Of a DNA stretch of 64,000 nucleotides, positions 33,137 through 45,771 are shown piece after piece. The stretch is taken from contig FN649748.1 in the NCBI GenBank assembly GCA_000310025.1, positions 2,757,659-2,821,658 of the forward strand, read 5' to 3'. Numbering within the stretch: the stretch's first letter is position 1; every line of letters starts with the position of its first letter. The stretch comes from Ectocarpus siliculosus. Its lineage: Eukaryota; Sar; Phaeophyceae; Ectocarpales; Ectocarpaceae. A program made the position numbers and the translations under genes. The notes beneath the pieces are model-generated. The model did no database searches. It was not told where the DNA came from and saw only the letters and a list, made by a program, of their open reading frames with translations.

Positions 33137-34846
33137 ACTAATTGACGGCGTGCAGAGGCCACCACCGACCAGGGCGAAGGCGGTGACCTTCTTTTCGTCG
33201 AGCGCGAGCTGCTCGTGCGGAGCTACAACAGCGTCTCACTTTCTGACGACGGCACCTATAGCTTGACACTCTCCGACTGCTACGGATTCATGCCGATTAC
33301 CACGTCTTCTCCTGCCAGACGAGTATCGAGTGCTTCTTGGCGGTCACGCAATCATGACGGGGCAGATGCCGGGAGGCGTGAACGGCAAACGGCGGAGATT
33401 GTTCGTATATTGTTCCTTCCCCTGCCTTCATCGATGGAGTTTGTGGTGAACAGCGGACAAGTGAGTATTGGGTAGGAGCACTGTATCACTACCTCTGATC
33501 CACTCTCAGGGAATCAGTTCACTCGATACGGAGTATTTGCCGTTCACAAAAAGCATTGTTGAACTGATACCGACCACGGTGCGCCTCAGATTTGGGTATC
33601 GAATGCACGGTCAACGACTCTGGAGTGAATACATACAATGGGTTGCGATCAATTCGTCATGTCTAGACCCGTACCCACACGGGAAGGCCACGCACGTTGG
33701 CTGGGATGCGTCCCCCGAGGTAGTCACTCCGCTTGTCGTAGCGTATTTTCTCTCATTTCGATGCCCTCGCCTCTATTTCTCTTTTCCTCTTCTCCTGCTT
33801 CAATGGCCGTACGTGCGCCCCGCCCCGTTCCGTCGACGGAAATGCACGCATACCTAAGGCGACAAGCAGTGGCACCGTCATCGGCAACTTTCACCTTCTC
33901 CCCGTAGCCCACGTGCCCCAGCTGCAGCACGCGCCCGTCTTCAACGCAGAGACCACCACCACGTCTCCGGATATCAGGACCGTCGGGCACGCCGCCTACA
34001 CGCCCGGAGTCCCCGTTCTACATGAACCATCCCGCGCGTATTTCTCCTCTACAACGGCGGCCGCCGCGGATTCACTCTGTGAGAGGGGAGAAATGGGCTG
34101 CATCGGAGAGGGGCCAGGTGTCGACGAAGGTACCGCGCTGTCTTCAGTTGGAGGCGGCTTCGCGGGGGGAGTAGCGGTGGGGGTCGTTTTTTCTCTTCTG
34201 CTTGTCCTCATAATCTTCAGAGGAGGACGGGGCAAGGACTTCATGGAGAACTTCTGGACTCTACTCAAGGGCGACGGTGATGCAGGGATGAGAAAATCCG
34301 GGTGGAGGGGTTTCATCGTCAGCGTCGGGGGGGAGAAGAAGGTGTCGTCATGCCAAAGTTCTGTACCTACGAAAATGAAAACTGAAATCCCGCCCGCTTC
34401 CGCCCAAAATCCAAGTAGACTACCGGCATCTATGCAGCCTGTGCGCTTCAGGACATAGACCGACATTTGGTGCCAGGTTTCTGGGCTCCGACAGAACTGG
34501 CCACGCACACCCAGACCAAGGGATGTAGGCGTATGGCAAAAGTGATTGCAGTGCTCCCCTCCCCTTCGTATTCACTCCGGTATTGCATTCTATATCTTTG
34601 GCCCGGCAGGAAGACGGCGTACCGCATGGCGTCGATGCGCCAGGCAAGAGTAACGACGGCTCCAGCGACAGCGACGAGACCCTTATCGAGAATGTACCTG
34701 AGCCGGTGGGGCTACCTAGGTACGGTGAACCACCTGCTCGCTTTCTAACAAAAGCTCACAACATTTTTGTTCGAACAACTAAAATTGTAGTGCCCCCCCA
34801 AATCCAAGTTCGCTCCGAAAACCGTTGTTCAATTGCTGTCGGTTGA
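33137..34846 (+). CDS. Putative single-pass membrane protein, incomplete model
   Basis: Pieces with coding character lie in order. At about 33150-33290 is LLFVERELLVRSYNSVSLSD followed by GTYSLTLSDCYG, a phrase like the YGDG-type repeat seen in secreted stramenopile proteins. At 33928-34458 (acceptor CTGCAG|CAC) is a Thr/Ser-rich luminal stretch, two nearby Cys (CERGEMGC), a membrane helix GGVAVGVVFSLLLVLIIF and a basic stop-transfer FRGGRGKD. At about 34607-34846 is an acidic tail (SNDGSSDSDETLIENVPEP). The apparent first intron (33461-33509) is very short and the YG motif region is out of frame with what follows, so exon joins are unsure or the gene is damaged. No enzyme function is visible. 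Confidence 0.35.
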
Positions 34847-34849
34847 CCA

Positions 34850-35761
34850 AGCCTTTGATTAACGCCACATCTAACAGACGGTTAACCGTAGGTTTTGACG
34901 CTTTATCTGATCCTCCATTGCTGTGGCCCCGTGCTGTGTCTTGTGTGGGCAGGAGCGAGGAAGACTGGCGGATCTTATTCGATACCCTGTACGAAGATTA
35001 GTCGGCGCCGCGGCGGAAGTAGCGATGATCCCACAAGCCGCGTCGCCCAGCCATGGACGGGCTTAGGTTGCCATGACGCCATCAATCGTTGCCCAGTAAT
35101 GATGGATCCCCTCGTCCCCTTCTACCGCTGAAATCCCCCTTTGGCACGTACCCGGGTTTAGCAAATTGTTGAAGGCATTGAGCAGCCGTCCACCACGATA
35201 TCCTTATCTAGCCGGCATTCTTGCCTTCGCTTCAGTACGAACGAGAGATCCCTGACCCAAAGAAGTGAGTATCTGAAATTTCTATCTCAAGATCTTGACC
35301 CTACTCTGGCGTGATCAAGAGGGTTGACTTCCTTCTGCGGCCAACATCAACCACGGCAAATATATCACGCGTCGAGACTACTACCGCGTTCGCGACGAGT
35401 GCAACTGAAAGAGGCATATTTGATAGATCGGGATTTAGCCACAGCCAACCAAAGAGTCGAAATTGTTTCCGAAACACCGGGGTCTTGGGGCACGCATCGT
35501 ATGAGGTAGCGCGTTTGAAAAAACACAATCGACCGCGTGAAGCAAGCACAGACCGAATAACAAAAAAATATGAATCGAAAGAGAACGAAACACGTCACGA
35601 GGACATCACACCAGTACCACGTGGTGTCGGTGTGCCATGGTAGGTACTCGATATCTTCGTCAATAACCAGGAACGGAACATCTACCGAGACGATACGTCT
35701 AGAGCAGCGTCACCACGCAACGAGGACGCCACCAACAACAACTTCAACAACAACAATAACA

Positions 35762-35796
<35 letters not shown>

Positions 35797-36293
35797 AACT
35801 AACAAGGCAAGAACAAACAACAAAGGCGACGGAAACAACGTCAACGCCCCGCAAAACGCGGCAACAGACCCAAACAAATTTGGACAAGCTGCGACCTAAA
35901 GATAATTCGTCGGTCGAACACAAAAACAATCAAACTGGCCAAGGGTGCATCTGCCAAGAGTGCAGAACGACATGATACGGGGAGCAAACCAGCACCTGGG
36001 ACATCACAAACTTTAGACACATATGCACACAAAAACGCTGTCCCACCCAGGCCCTCCGAATCACGCCCGGCCACATCGCTGCCTAACCCTAACCGCATCA
36101 CCGGAGCGTGTGGTGCGGTCTCCATCGCCATTCGCATCTCTCCTTGGAAGGAAGTCGGCGCCGGTCTACAATGTAGTCTAAACTGAAGAAGACACGAGTT
36201 ACAGTGCACACGTGTGTACAGAATTGCACGCCGAAAGGCGTTGCGAGCAACAGACCTCCTGAGCGAGCCGGGCCGCTGCGAAACACATCGGTG
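34850..36293. other. Intergenic DNA with an (ACG)n tract
   Basis: Contains (AAC)n/(ACG)n microsatellites at 35735-35800. Frames through them are repeat-driven. No other supported feature. Confidence 0.55.
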
Positions 36294-39200
36294 TCATCGA
36301 GGACGGCCGTTGCACGAGTGAAGACGGCGGTAGAGCTCTTCGCTGGATTCGGGTGATGCCAATCCGTCACCGCCCCCGCCACCGTTGCCCCGCCCGGTGC
36401 GTCTTTCCGCTCCGGGGCTGCTGCTGATGCAGTTGACCGGAAACTTCCCGCCATCCAACTTTGACATCGCGTGCTGCCAAGGCAAGCGGTAAAGAGCAAG
36501 GGGAGACAAAGCACGAAAAAGCGGCTCGCGTTAGGCACTTTCGACTGATACACCTCTACACAAGGATTCAGCTACTCACGACACTGTGGTATAGACAACC
36601 AAGTGTGCGAGAGAAAAACTACGGAGCGCTACCGCAAGGTGGAGGCGGTTCACCTTAAGTCCGGTAGAACCCTGCCCCTTGAATAAATAATACCCCCACC
36701 GCAAAACGGCACGTCTCAACAGTAGTACCCACGGTTTTTGACCAAGTCTTGGAGGGGACTAAGGCTACCTTGCTAGCTGCCAGTGAAGCTGCGTATCGCT
36801 CACAAGAGGGCGCAGTGCGGATGGAGCAAGTGTGTGCTGTGTGTGGTGAGCTCACCTTGGCCTTGGGATCACCGCCCAGCATCGCGGCTACCCGCTCTGA
36901 CGTTCGGGAAGGCAACGCGCGCACTAGGGTTTCGAACTGTCGCTCGTAGTGCTCGTACAGCACCTCGTCGACCAGGTTACACCCTCTGCAGTAGCAACAG
37001 CAGTAGCAAAGCAACAGCAAACAGCCGCAGCACCAACACCGCCAGCATTAAAAAGAAGCGGGGCAAAAGAAGAACGAGACAAAGCGCAATGTTGCAAAGA
37101 ATCGCCACGTGCCTCCGCAGCATACCAAGGTCACCTGCAGCAGAATCGATGATTTAGAGCAAATGTGTGGCAGGAGACGAAGACAGAAAACAACGCCAAA
37201 ACCTCCATTCTTTGCCCAACTCTGGATTGGTTTCGACACTCAAAGCAGGTCAACATTGTCAACCGCGCCTACAGTAGTGCCATACACCACTGTGTACTTG
37301 TACCGTCGACTCAGGAGCGCCCAGCTGTGTTTATCGAGTGGTACTGCATACTGCCGAAACTAGATCAACGGGCGGAGCTGTCTTTCGGATTACAGTTCCC
37401 GGCCAGTTCGGAAGTACAACGTCCGACACGCGTCGTTTTCGAACGCATTACAGCTTGTCATGCTTCACCCTCCCGCTTCCGGTCGCGCAACTGGCCATGA
37501 CAGCCAACCAGAGGAGGGAGAACGGACTCCGGTATTTCCCGGGACATCACGGCGTTGGTAGTGAGTTAAGGGCCATTCCTCTTCTACTCTAAAAAGCACA
37601 CCACAACACATACAGTACTTCAAACGACGATGGGTCATACGGATGAGACTTCTTCAACTGCATCGTTTCTACTCTCTAAAGAACGGATGCTCCTAGGGTA
37701 TTTACCATGCCATGCAACTGCTGTGCCATGGGCTCTTGGTTTAGAGAAGAGCACGGAGGGTGCATGGATACGAAAACCTGTTACTGCGGCGTGTGTTGGC
37801 GGCGTTGATGCCGTCCCCACACAAGACCACGGGAGCTGCAACAGGGGCGTCACATGCCACCGGGTCAGGGCCACCGGCGGGTAGCCCGCTGTTACGCTGC
37901 TTGCTGGTTGTTCGTACGACATGATAGTACGGGCACGACGGCCTTCGACATGACGGAAGCTGATCGATCAAACCGTGCGATGCCGACCCTGCCACATTGC
38001 ACTTTGTTTTTCCCACCTGATGGCGCTGATGCACTTGTTGTTGGTGTCAGCGGCGGGGCAGGAAAAGTAGCCACGCCCTGCGTCCTGCACTCTTTGGGAC
38101 CCAACGTTGAGCTCGATCGTGTCCATGTCCCATTGCATGAGATGCGCCTGAGGGCAGAGCGGCGATCCGTGGTTGTGTTTCGAAGCGAGAGGAGGAAAAC
38201 ACTTCAGGTAGACCACCCGCTACGATGCAACATAGCCACTACTACTGTCTACTACTACCAACAACAACAACAACAACAACAACATACTCTATGGAAACAC
38301 CCACCAGGACGGCGACGGATTCTGTCATCCTTTCCGTGATGAGCACCACCACGCCGTGTCTCTCAGCCTCCTCCATGACCTCGCTGGCCACCCTGTCAAG
38401 AACACCGTTTCCCACATTTCCCGAGACGTCAGTCAAAATGGAGCTTCGTGATACACAAGGCGAGCGCGATTACCTCCAGACCGTGTCGCTACTGTCAAGA
38501 ACTTGGAAAATTATTAACTCTAGGGGTAAAAACGCTGCAGTTACAAGAGCTTGGACCCCGACCTACACTAAAACAAATACATTTCCTGTTGGCTTCCTTG
38601 TAGAGGAAACAAGCCGCTACGGTTTTGCCCCAAAACAAAGGGGTACATACTTGGCGACGTGTTCTGTAAGTTGCTTTGTAGAGATACATTGAGGGAAAAC
38701 AAACGGCGGTGCGGCCATCACAAGACAGAGCGGTAGCGAACCTCGCCAATACTACAGAACGGTGCGACGACAACATGCAGCAGAAACACAACGAGAGCCG
38801 TGCAGCAGTGCAGCGCAAGCGAAGCAAGGTGCATGTAACACGACCGTACAGTTCAGGACTGACGTTCTCCCGAGAGTCGTGATCTTCACCAAACCGCTGG
38901 GCGCAAGGGCAAATGCAACGCCATGCAACTGTGTCAACAGGGACACCGCGACCGAGTCGCAATGCCAAAACGCCCGAAAACCATGGCCGCGACGCCTCTC
39001 AAACAACGACGAAGCAACTGAGGAGCGAGGAACAACTATAACGAACACACGCGTGCGGTGAATAAAAACGACCTTCGAAATGAAACCGCGTTCGACAAGT
39101 CCAAACAGTTTTTCCTGCACTGCCAATGCTGTTGGGGCATGAGAAACGCTACCTTCGTGTACTAAATATATTGCGTGGGGGAAAATACAACCGATATATC

Positions 39201-42100
39201 TGCGTCGGTTCAAACAGGAAACGGCCAGAGGCTTCGTACATTCCACGCGCTCCATGCGGACAACGCAGCAAATTCAGCCGTCGGTGCCATGGTAAAGCAT
39301 GAAAGGGCGCACCTTCGAGCTTTTTCCGCATCCACGATCTTCGTGAAGTCGACGTCCCGCCCGGACATGAGCCACGCGAGCTGGTTGCAAAACGGTCGGG
39401 CATCACCTTGAGGCACTCTTCCGGCACGAATCTCGGTCACCAGCGCTTGTGGGGTCTGCGCATCATGCACGATCATCATCGGTGATATACGGGGGGGGGG
39501 AGGCATTGGGGCGATATCAGGCGGGCAGGGTCAAGATATCCAATGGCAGGCATCAGGGAAGAACCACACGTTAGCAGCGCACGTGCGACTGTGGCGTGCT
39601 GCGTACGCCCGGGAACTAGAACGTCGGAATATCTTTTCCAAGAGCGGCGAGATTAGTCGCCGACCGCCCCTTCCGTCCTAAACACCAACCACTGCGCAGC
39701 GCACACTCAACGTGGCAAGCTCATAGAGGGATCCGGACAACCCTAGAGTCACCGTGTCAACGTGTTGCCGGCTGATACATGGCGGGAGCTCGTCAAGCGT
39801 GCACAAAAAAACAAACAGACAGGGGTGGTTTGGAGGGCACGAAGAAAACGTGGTTTGTGTCTCCGAAAGGCAACATGTCGGCTGCTTTAGAGGAGAGGTG
39901 AGTACAAAACTATCCAGCTCTCGTCCTCTAGACCATCGATTCATGTTTTGTTTTCTTGGGTGTCTTCTCCATCAACGGCTCTCATCCGGGTTTGCGTGGT
40001 TCAGCAGTGGACGTACTCAACAGGCAGGGAGGCGCGTCGCTGTGAACTCGATGTGTTGAAAAAGTCTTTTTTGGGACGGAGGAACAAGCCCTCTATATCC
40101 AAGTGAAAAAGAGGACCGAAAACAACGTTGTGTCCAAACTTTGCGCGCACAACGATGTGCCTCCCTGCCGACTGAGCAAGGCCATTGCCAACCCACGCGC
40201 AACCGGATGAGAGTCGTTGATGGAGAAGACGCCCAAGAAGAAAAACATGAATCGATGGTGCAACGGGCGAGAGCTGGATAGTTTTGTACTCACGTGTCCT
40301 CTCAAGCGGCCGACTTTTTGCCGTTGGGAAGCGCTGACGCACGTTTTGGTCTCTTTTTGACACCGAGAACATTTTTTCTCGCACGCCGGGAGCGCTATCG
40401 CCACATATTGGCGGGCATAGCATCAGCTCAGTGCATCAAGGGTTGTGGGGAGCCCTTTGCGAGCTCGTTACATTCAGTTTCCATGACGCCTTTGTGGTTT
40501 ATCTGTCGCAAATCGTTTGGTAGCAGTAGACCACGATTCCCGCCGCACTTCCGATGCATTCCGAGAAAACCACAAGATAAGACGTTTTTGCGCATAAAAA
40601 CGGTACTCAAATGTTCCTCTGGCAGATATTCGCGCGCAAATGTTTGACAGCATTTGAAGATGTATTTCCACCATTTTGAAACCATGGGTGTAAGCAATGG
40701 TTCGTACTTGGGAAGACGGCAGAAAGCAGAGAAAAAAAGCGGTCTAAACGATGGTAGGTTCGTACGTTGGAAGATGGTAGAAAGCAGGATTACTGGTATG
40801 CAGCAATCCGGCGGGGTAAACTACTCGCTACTGCCGGCCTGCCGGCGCACCTTGTATTTATTCTTGATATCCCCTCGGAAGTTGAAGAGCGACAGAAAGC
40901 GCTCGGCGGGGCGGCGCATTATCGTCACGAAGGCCGCCCCGGGCACCAGCTCCTCCAACACGCCGTACGGGGTGTTCGGCGTCACGTGTCGAAGGCTTAT
41001 ATCGAACGCCTGGCCCTTGTCGCGCCGGGAATCGAGCTCCCCCCGCCCGAACCAGCCGGTGGCCTTGGGGTGCAAGAAGTAGGAGCGTCTCTGGTGGCCA
41101 ACCTAACGACACGGATTGGCGGCAGAAAGAGTATCCCAGCAGACGGTTGTTGCCATCTAGTGTCCGGGTTATCGACTGAGGAAGAGGGCCGAGCGCGAAG
41201 GGGCCATTCGTTCCACGAATTGTGCTAGGGGGCGCCCCCGCCACCCCATGCTGCTATCACGCCAGTCGACTAGCCAGTCGACTACGCAACAGGAGTAGTG
41301 GCCAAAGGGTGCAATGCAGCAGTCGGTCCAAGTTTCTAGCGCATGCGCCGAATAGCCATGAATCTGTGTGGATTCTCTGCGTTGTAGTACCCAATGATCG
41401 GACTGGCTCGGGAAAAGCACTTCCAGCTGGGGCACGCACCGTGGCATGGAAAGGATGAAACCCTCTACACGTGCGCACATTTCCCTCTCTCCAACTCGTT
41501 GCTAACGTGACAACGTACACACCACCATATATGAGTGTTAGATACACAGAGATATCGTCTCGTCCGAATGTGTTTGTGTCGGAGATCATCCATATATGTG
41601 CCGGGTACCCGTGTCGAAAACGAACGTGGTGCTTCATCTCTCTTAATTCGCTCGCGCGAAAGTATACAGGGGTGCGTGTGCATTGACTTCATAGACGCAC
41701 ACGTGACAGCCTATCGCCACCGATGCGCGTGCCTCTCTTTCCCAGTCGTCTTCTGTTTTGACTAGCAAAAACAGATGCTGGGCAAAAACGATGTTTCTAC
41801 GTAGCACCCCGCCATACTGTACATGTGAAACAACGGTAAGCAACGTAACGGGTGTTGCTGCAAAGAGAGATGATGGCAGGTATCAACCGAAAAAGCAAGC
41901 CGGCGCACAGGCGCAGCCGGAAACAACGGTGGTCAAAACCGCACCTGCGCGATGTAGGTCGCCAGTGTGGTGCTCCCTGTCTTGAAGGATTTGATCAACA
42001 CCAATCCATCACCCGTGCCACTCTGATGGCGGTGCTGCTGCTCATCACTCTCATCCCACTGGCCGCGATCTCGACCACAAGATGCGCAATCGCTCATCGG
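36294..42100 (-). CDS. Galactose-3-O-sulfotransferase-like carbohydrate sulfotransferase, at least 5 exons
   Basis: Exons (about 42100)-41945, 41090-40851, 39455-39313, 38392-38305 and 38219 onward join in phase. Exon 1 has the PAPS 5'-phosphosulfate loop LIKSFKTGSTTLATYIAQ. Exon 2 has FDISLRHVTPNTPYG and VTIMRRPAERFLSLFNF, the 3'-phosphate site (RxPxxRFxS). Exon 3 has FCNQLAWLMSGRDVDF, and exon 4 HGVVVLITERMTESVAVL, matching the LVLI-E-ESL element of Gal3ST enzymes. Exon 5 continues VVYLKC. The 3' end is unsettled: exon 5 may run to a stop at 37968, or it may splice to 36985-36856 (NLVDEVLYEHYERQF, resembling the family's D-x-x-LY..F end) and 36473-36294. The N-terminal membrane anchor exon was not found. 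Such enzymes transfer sulfate from PAPS to galactose-type sugars in the Golgi; the substrate here is unknown. Confidence 0.82.
39845..40350. repeat. Large imperfect inverted repeat (foldback) in intron 2 of the sulfotransferase gene
   Basis: Left arm 39845-40042 and right arm 40150-40350 are reverse complements with about 15-20 percent mismatch. Shared blocks include GTGAGTACAAAACTATCCAG, ACCATCGATTCATGTTTT, GTCTTCTCCATCAACG and GCAGGGAGGC. The spacer is about 107 bases. The transcript could form a hairpin near 200 bp long. Confidence 0.85.
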
Positions 42101-43250
42101 AACTCCTCGGAGCTCGGTACGTTGGGTGCTTCCGTCGTTATTGATACCGTCATCGTCGCCGGGAGACCTCCTGGACCATGTATGCCGTGTGCCGCAGATC
42201 ACACCAGCGCGAAACGTAATCGTCGTGAAACGAAGTGATAGGGTCAAAGCACGTAGTACAGCAGTAAGTTGTGCAAGATCTTGCATTGCTGCACCCAATC
42301 ATGATTCATCCCTTGCGACTGGCTTATCCTAGCCGGAGAAGACGCAGCGTGTCTGGCTCCCGGAGGCAGCGTTGTACTTCCTTCCGTCACACGCGTCTTA
42401 CGTATCCAACCCTCGACAGCTGGAGCATACGATAAATGTGCCTCGAGCACCCAGATGTGCCCACAGTACGGCGACATCACACAAGCATGTCACCCCCCCC
42501 CTGCTTCTGTCGTTTCAAGTTGGAGATTCTCCGCACCTTTTCCATTAATGGTCAGATGCCCCAAGTTTGTCCTACAGCAGATATTGTCTGGGAATCGGCG
42601 GAATCAATGGGTAATGGCATCTCCGCTCACATGCTCGTCCCGCCAATGCGCTTGCCCTCCTTGAAGTTATGTCGCAACCACGACAGTACGACGATGGTCA
42701 ACCCTGTTGCCCAGACCTGAGCATGATCCGCACACCGATCGCAAACGCTCACAGGATGAACACCTGCATCGTAAACCAGACCCGCTACGCAGGTCTAACG
42801 CCCAAAGGTACCATGATAACATAGCATATCTGTACAGGTGGGGTGCCTCCGCGCACCGCTGGTCGTGGCCGCTTGATCGGCAGCCAAAAGCCAACCTGCA
42901 AGGCTGGTGTTTGGTTTGGTCGCCGACCGTTACCGCGGCGGGCATGCTGCTGCTGTGTGCCTATCGACGAACTGTGTTCATCGACGAGAATGGGGATCGT
43001 GTTTCGCTCACCAGGCGTCTGCGGGCCGACGACATACGCGCCTCCCTTGCCGGCATCGGTCTGCCCTTCGTTGTCGCCCACTGCAGCCCTTCCAGCAGCC
43101 CTCGCGCACGCGTTCTTGCACAAGGAGCACAACGAGCAACATTGCGAGCAAGGTGGGGGGGCAACGCGAAAGACGGCCTCCCTCACGCGTTCTCCATTTT
43201 TGTTCGGAGTCCCCCCACCGTCGTCAAAAAAAGATACCACCATGACACGA

Positions 43251-43288
<38 letters not shown>

Positions 43289-44989
43289 TCCATATGGTAC
43301 TAACTAACCGACGAAATAGGGATCTCTTTTTCTCACGTGAGTACCTGGAGCTGGCACATTGCTTCATCCAGGAAGCGCCTAACGGCCAAGCGTCCAGAGA
43401 AAGGAAGGCGATGCCACCTACCGCAGCAGCAGCAGCTGTAAAGAACATCTCCGACTTTTTTGTGATCTTCGGAGAATTGCGGAGAACAGGGAGGGGGCCC
43501 ACCATGCGGACAGAAAAAGCAGGCGGGGGATAAGCTAAACCCAAAGACTGCTGCTGGTGGCTGTCACCTCGACAGATCGAGACTGCTGGACAGCTGCTGT
43601 GTCGTCAACCACCACGTCCTATTACAGCGTGAGTTGTTGGGAATCGACTCACGGACTTTGCCTCGTCGACGAGATGTTGAGTGGAAGAGACGATGGAGAA
43701 CGGGATCCGCTCGGATCGCTCAGTCTCTCGATCGGTCGTGCGGATACATGTGTATCTCGAAGCTCTTCGCCGCCGTGCCTTTTTGTACTGCCGGCTGTGC
43801 GTATTTTCGAAACCCCTTGGAAGCGTTAAGCGAGAGCCGGGGCGGATCCTGGAGGGGGCAAGCCGTGTCACCCAACTCCCATCTCTTCCCGCTTTTTTTT
43901 TTTGCTTGCCAGAGAGAGTGGCGGCGTCCTGCGAGGGCACACAACGCGATCGCAGCTTGGTCGGCTGCTGGCTATCTTCAGAGAACCGCCGCCCATCGAT
44001 CCTGTTAAGAAGGAAGATCTTCCACGGGAGAGGGGAAAGATCGGAGAGGGGAAAGTGGAGCAAAAATAGAGGGGCGAAGCAGGTGTGTGTTTTGTGCGTT
44101 TGTGTGCTTTTTGTGGGGAGAGGTGTGCCATTGTGGGGGAAACGAAAGAGGGAAGAATGCACCAACGAAATCGAGAGGAGAGCGCGCTCCGGCCTTTGTG
44201 AGTTTTCAGCTGTGCCAGCACCTCCAACCATGCACATGCACAGCTTTGTACCACGCCGCGGGTGCGTGCTCCGCTCTCACACGAGGCTGCCGGTCGAATC
44301 AGTACGGACACTCCAACATGCGTGCCCGCTGCCAATGTCGACCGTGATCCTGTGTCTCATTTTGCTTGTGGCCAAACATCCTCAAATCCAAGCCGGTGAC
44401 TCATCAAGTTGATCACAACCCGCAGCTTGCTTGAAAAGGGCCAGCGATGTTGCCCGACCCGATTTCTCTACTTTTATCTGCGTCTGTCACGCTCTCTGTG
44501 CATGCCACTATCCTGCATGGCGAATCGCTGTTTCGGACGATACATTTGTCTCTCTTGAACTGCATCACGTGTGCCCCAACTCGATGTGTTTGCTGTTCGG
44601 CGGATGAGTAGAGACATGCCGCTGGATTGTGCCGCGATAAAGGGTGCTCGTCAATCGATCGTGATTTTGCTGGTGTAGAAGGATCGAAGGATCGAAGGTG
44701 CACGCAGCAATCATACACTCCATGTCGGAAGTGCCGGCGCAAAAATAATCCATGAGTTGTCACATGGAGCAGCGGTTGGGGCTTGTCAGCAACAATACTA
44801 TTATATAAATAGTCTACAACCGCACGCCTTCTTCAAAACAAGACAATAAAAAAAGCACTTCTGCTGTATAGTCTATTCAAGACACAACAGCGACACAGCA
44901 GTACCATTAGGTGCTCTAAAGACGTCTTTGCGCTGCGGAGTCCCGACTTGGATATCTGTACCAGCAGGGGAGATCATGGAGCAGCTAAA
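42101..44989. other. Intergenic or 5' region of the sulfotransferase gene, no gene firmly recognised
   Basis: A (CAA)n tract lies at 43254-43288. Long overlapping frames on both strands at 43605-44412 look protein-like in length only and have no motif. The missing 5' exon (signal anchor) of the sulfotransferase may lie here, but I could not identify it. Confidence 0.45.
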
Positions 44990-45310
44990 TACGTCTTGGC
45001 ATGCCCATTTTGCTGGCGACTTTTCGTCGAAGGTTGCAGCTGCGGTCCGAACAGTCCGTCAATCGAGGTCCATTCAATGCACGATCCACTGCTGTACGAC
45101 CCGGCACGGACTCAATCCCTCGTAAGCTGGTGCAGTAGTAGTAACTGAGCTGCCTAGCATGACCCGCAGTTCGGGGACTGCATCTGTGACACCACGCGTA
45201 CAGCAGTGGATCGTGAATGGTGTCGGCCAAGATTGCCGAATTTTCGGACCGCAGCAGCAGCTCTCGACAGCACGGCCCCAGCAGTGGTCCCGCGCGTGCC
45301 AGCGCGATTG
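44990..45310. repeat. Imperfect inverted repeat / foldback sequence
   Basis: The left arm ends ACGATCCACTGCTGTACG at 45098. The right arm starts CGTACAGCAGTGGATCGTGA at 45197. Further out, GCTGCGGTCCGAA (left, about 45040) pairs with TTCGGACCGCAGC (right, about 45253). Arms of about 100 bases flank a 98-base spacer. No target duplication was recognised. Confidence 0.65.
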
Positions 45311-45771
45311 CCGCTCCTCCACAATCTCCTCTACTGGGAGATGTTCAAGTCGGATCTTCACAAGCCGAAAGGCCATTTCGTTTTTTTTTTCGATGCAGAT
45401 TTGAACTGAAAATTTTAGTTGGCAAGAACTCCTGAGCAGGGTGTATGTTGGCAATAGTGTTGGCCGGGCTGCAGCTGTGCTTGTGCTTGATGCCTTTCTC
45501 AGCGCTTGCCGGTATATCGCGGTGGCGCCATCAAACTTGACGCGTGCACCAAGGCCGTCATAGGAATTGAAGAGTACTGCTGCGTTACAGTCGAGCATGC
45601 GTCCACCGTTTGGTCATCAATCGTTCACCGTTTGGGAGAAAAACAAATATAGATAGTGAGCATTAGTGCCGGTTCGGTTGTTGGCGCATTGCTGTTCCAA
45701 CACGCGTTCTGGTTGTTCCACATTCAGGCCCTGCCTTTGACACCTTCCTCTCCCGCCTCATCTTCTCCCTC

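Noticed and set aside
43605-44412. Overlapping frames of 210 (minus) and 243 (plus) codons
   Set aside because: No motif, no splice support, low-complexity stretches; neither strand can be preferred.
45074-45598. 174-codon minus frame
   Set aside because: Much of it lies within the foldback repeat, and no family motif is visible.
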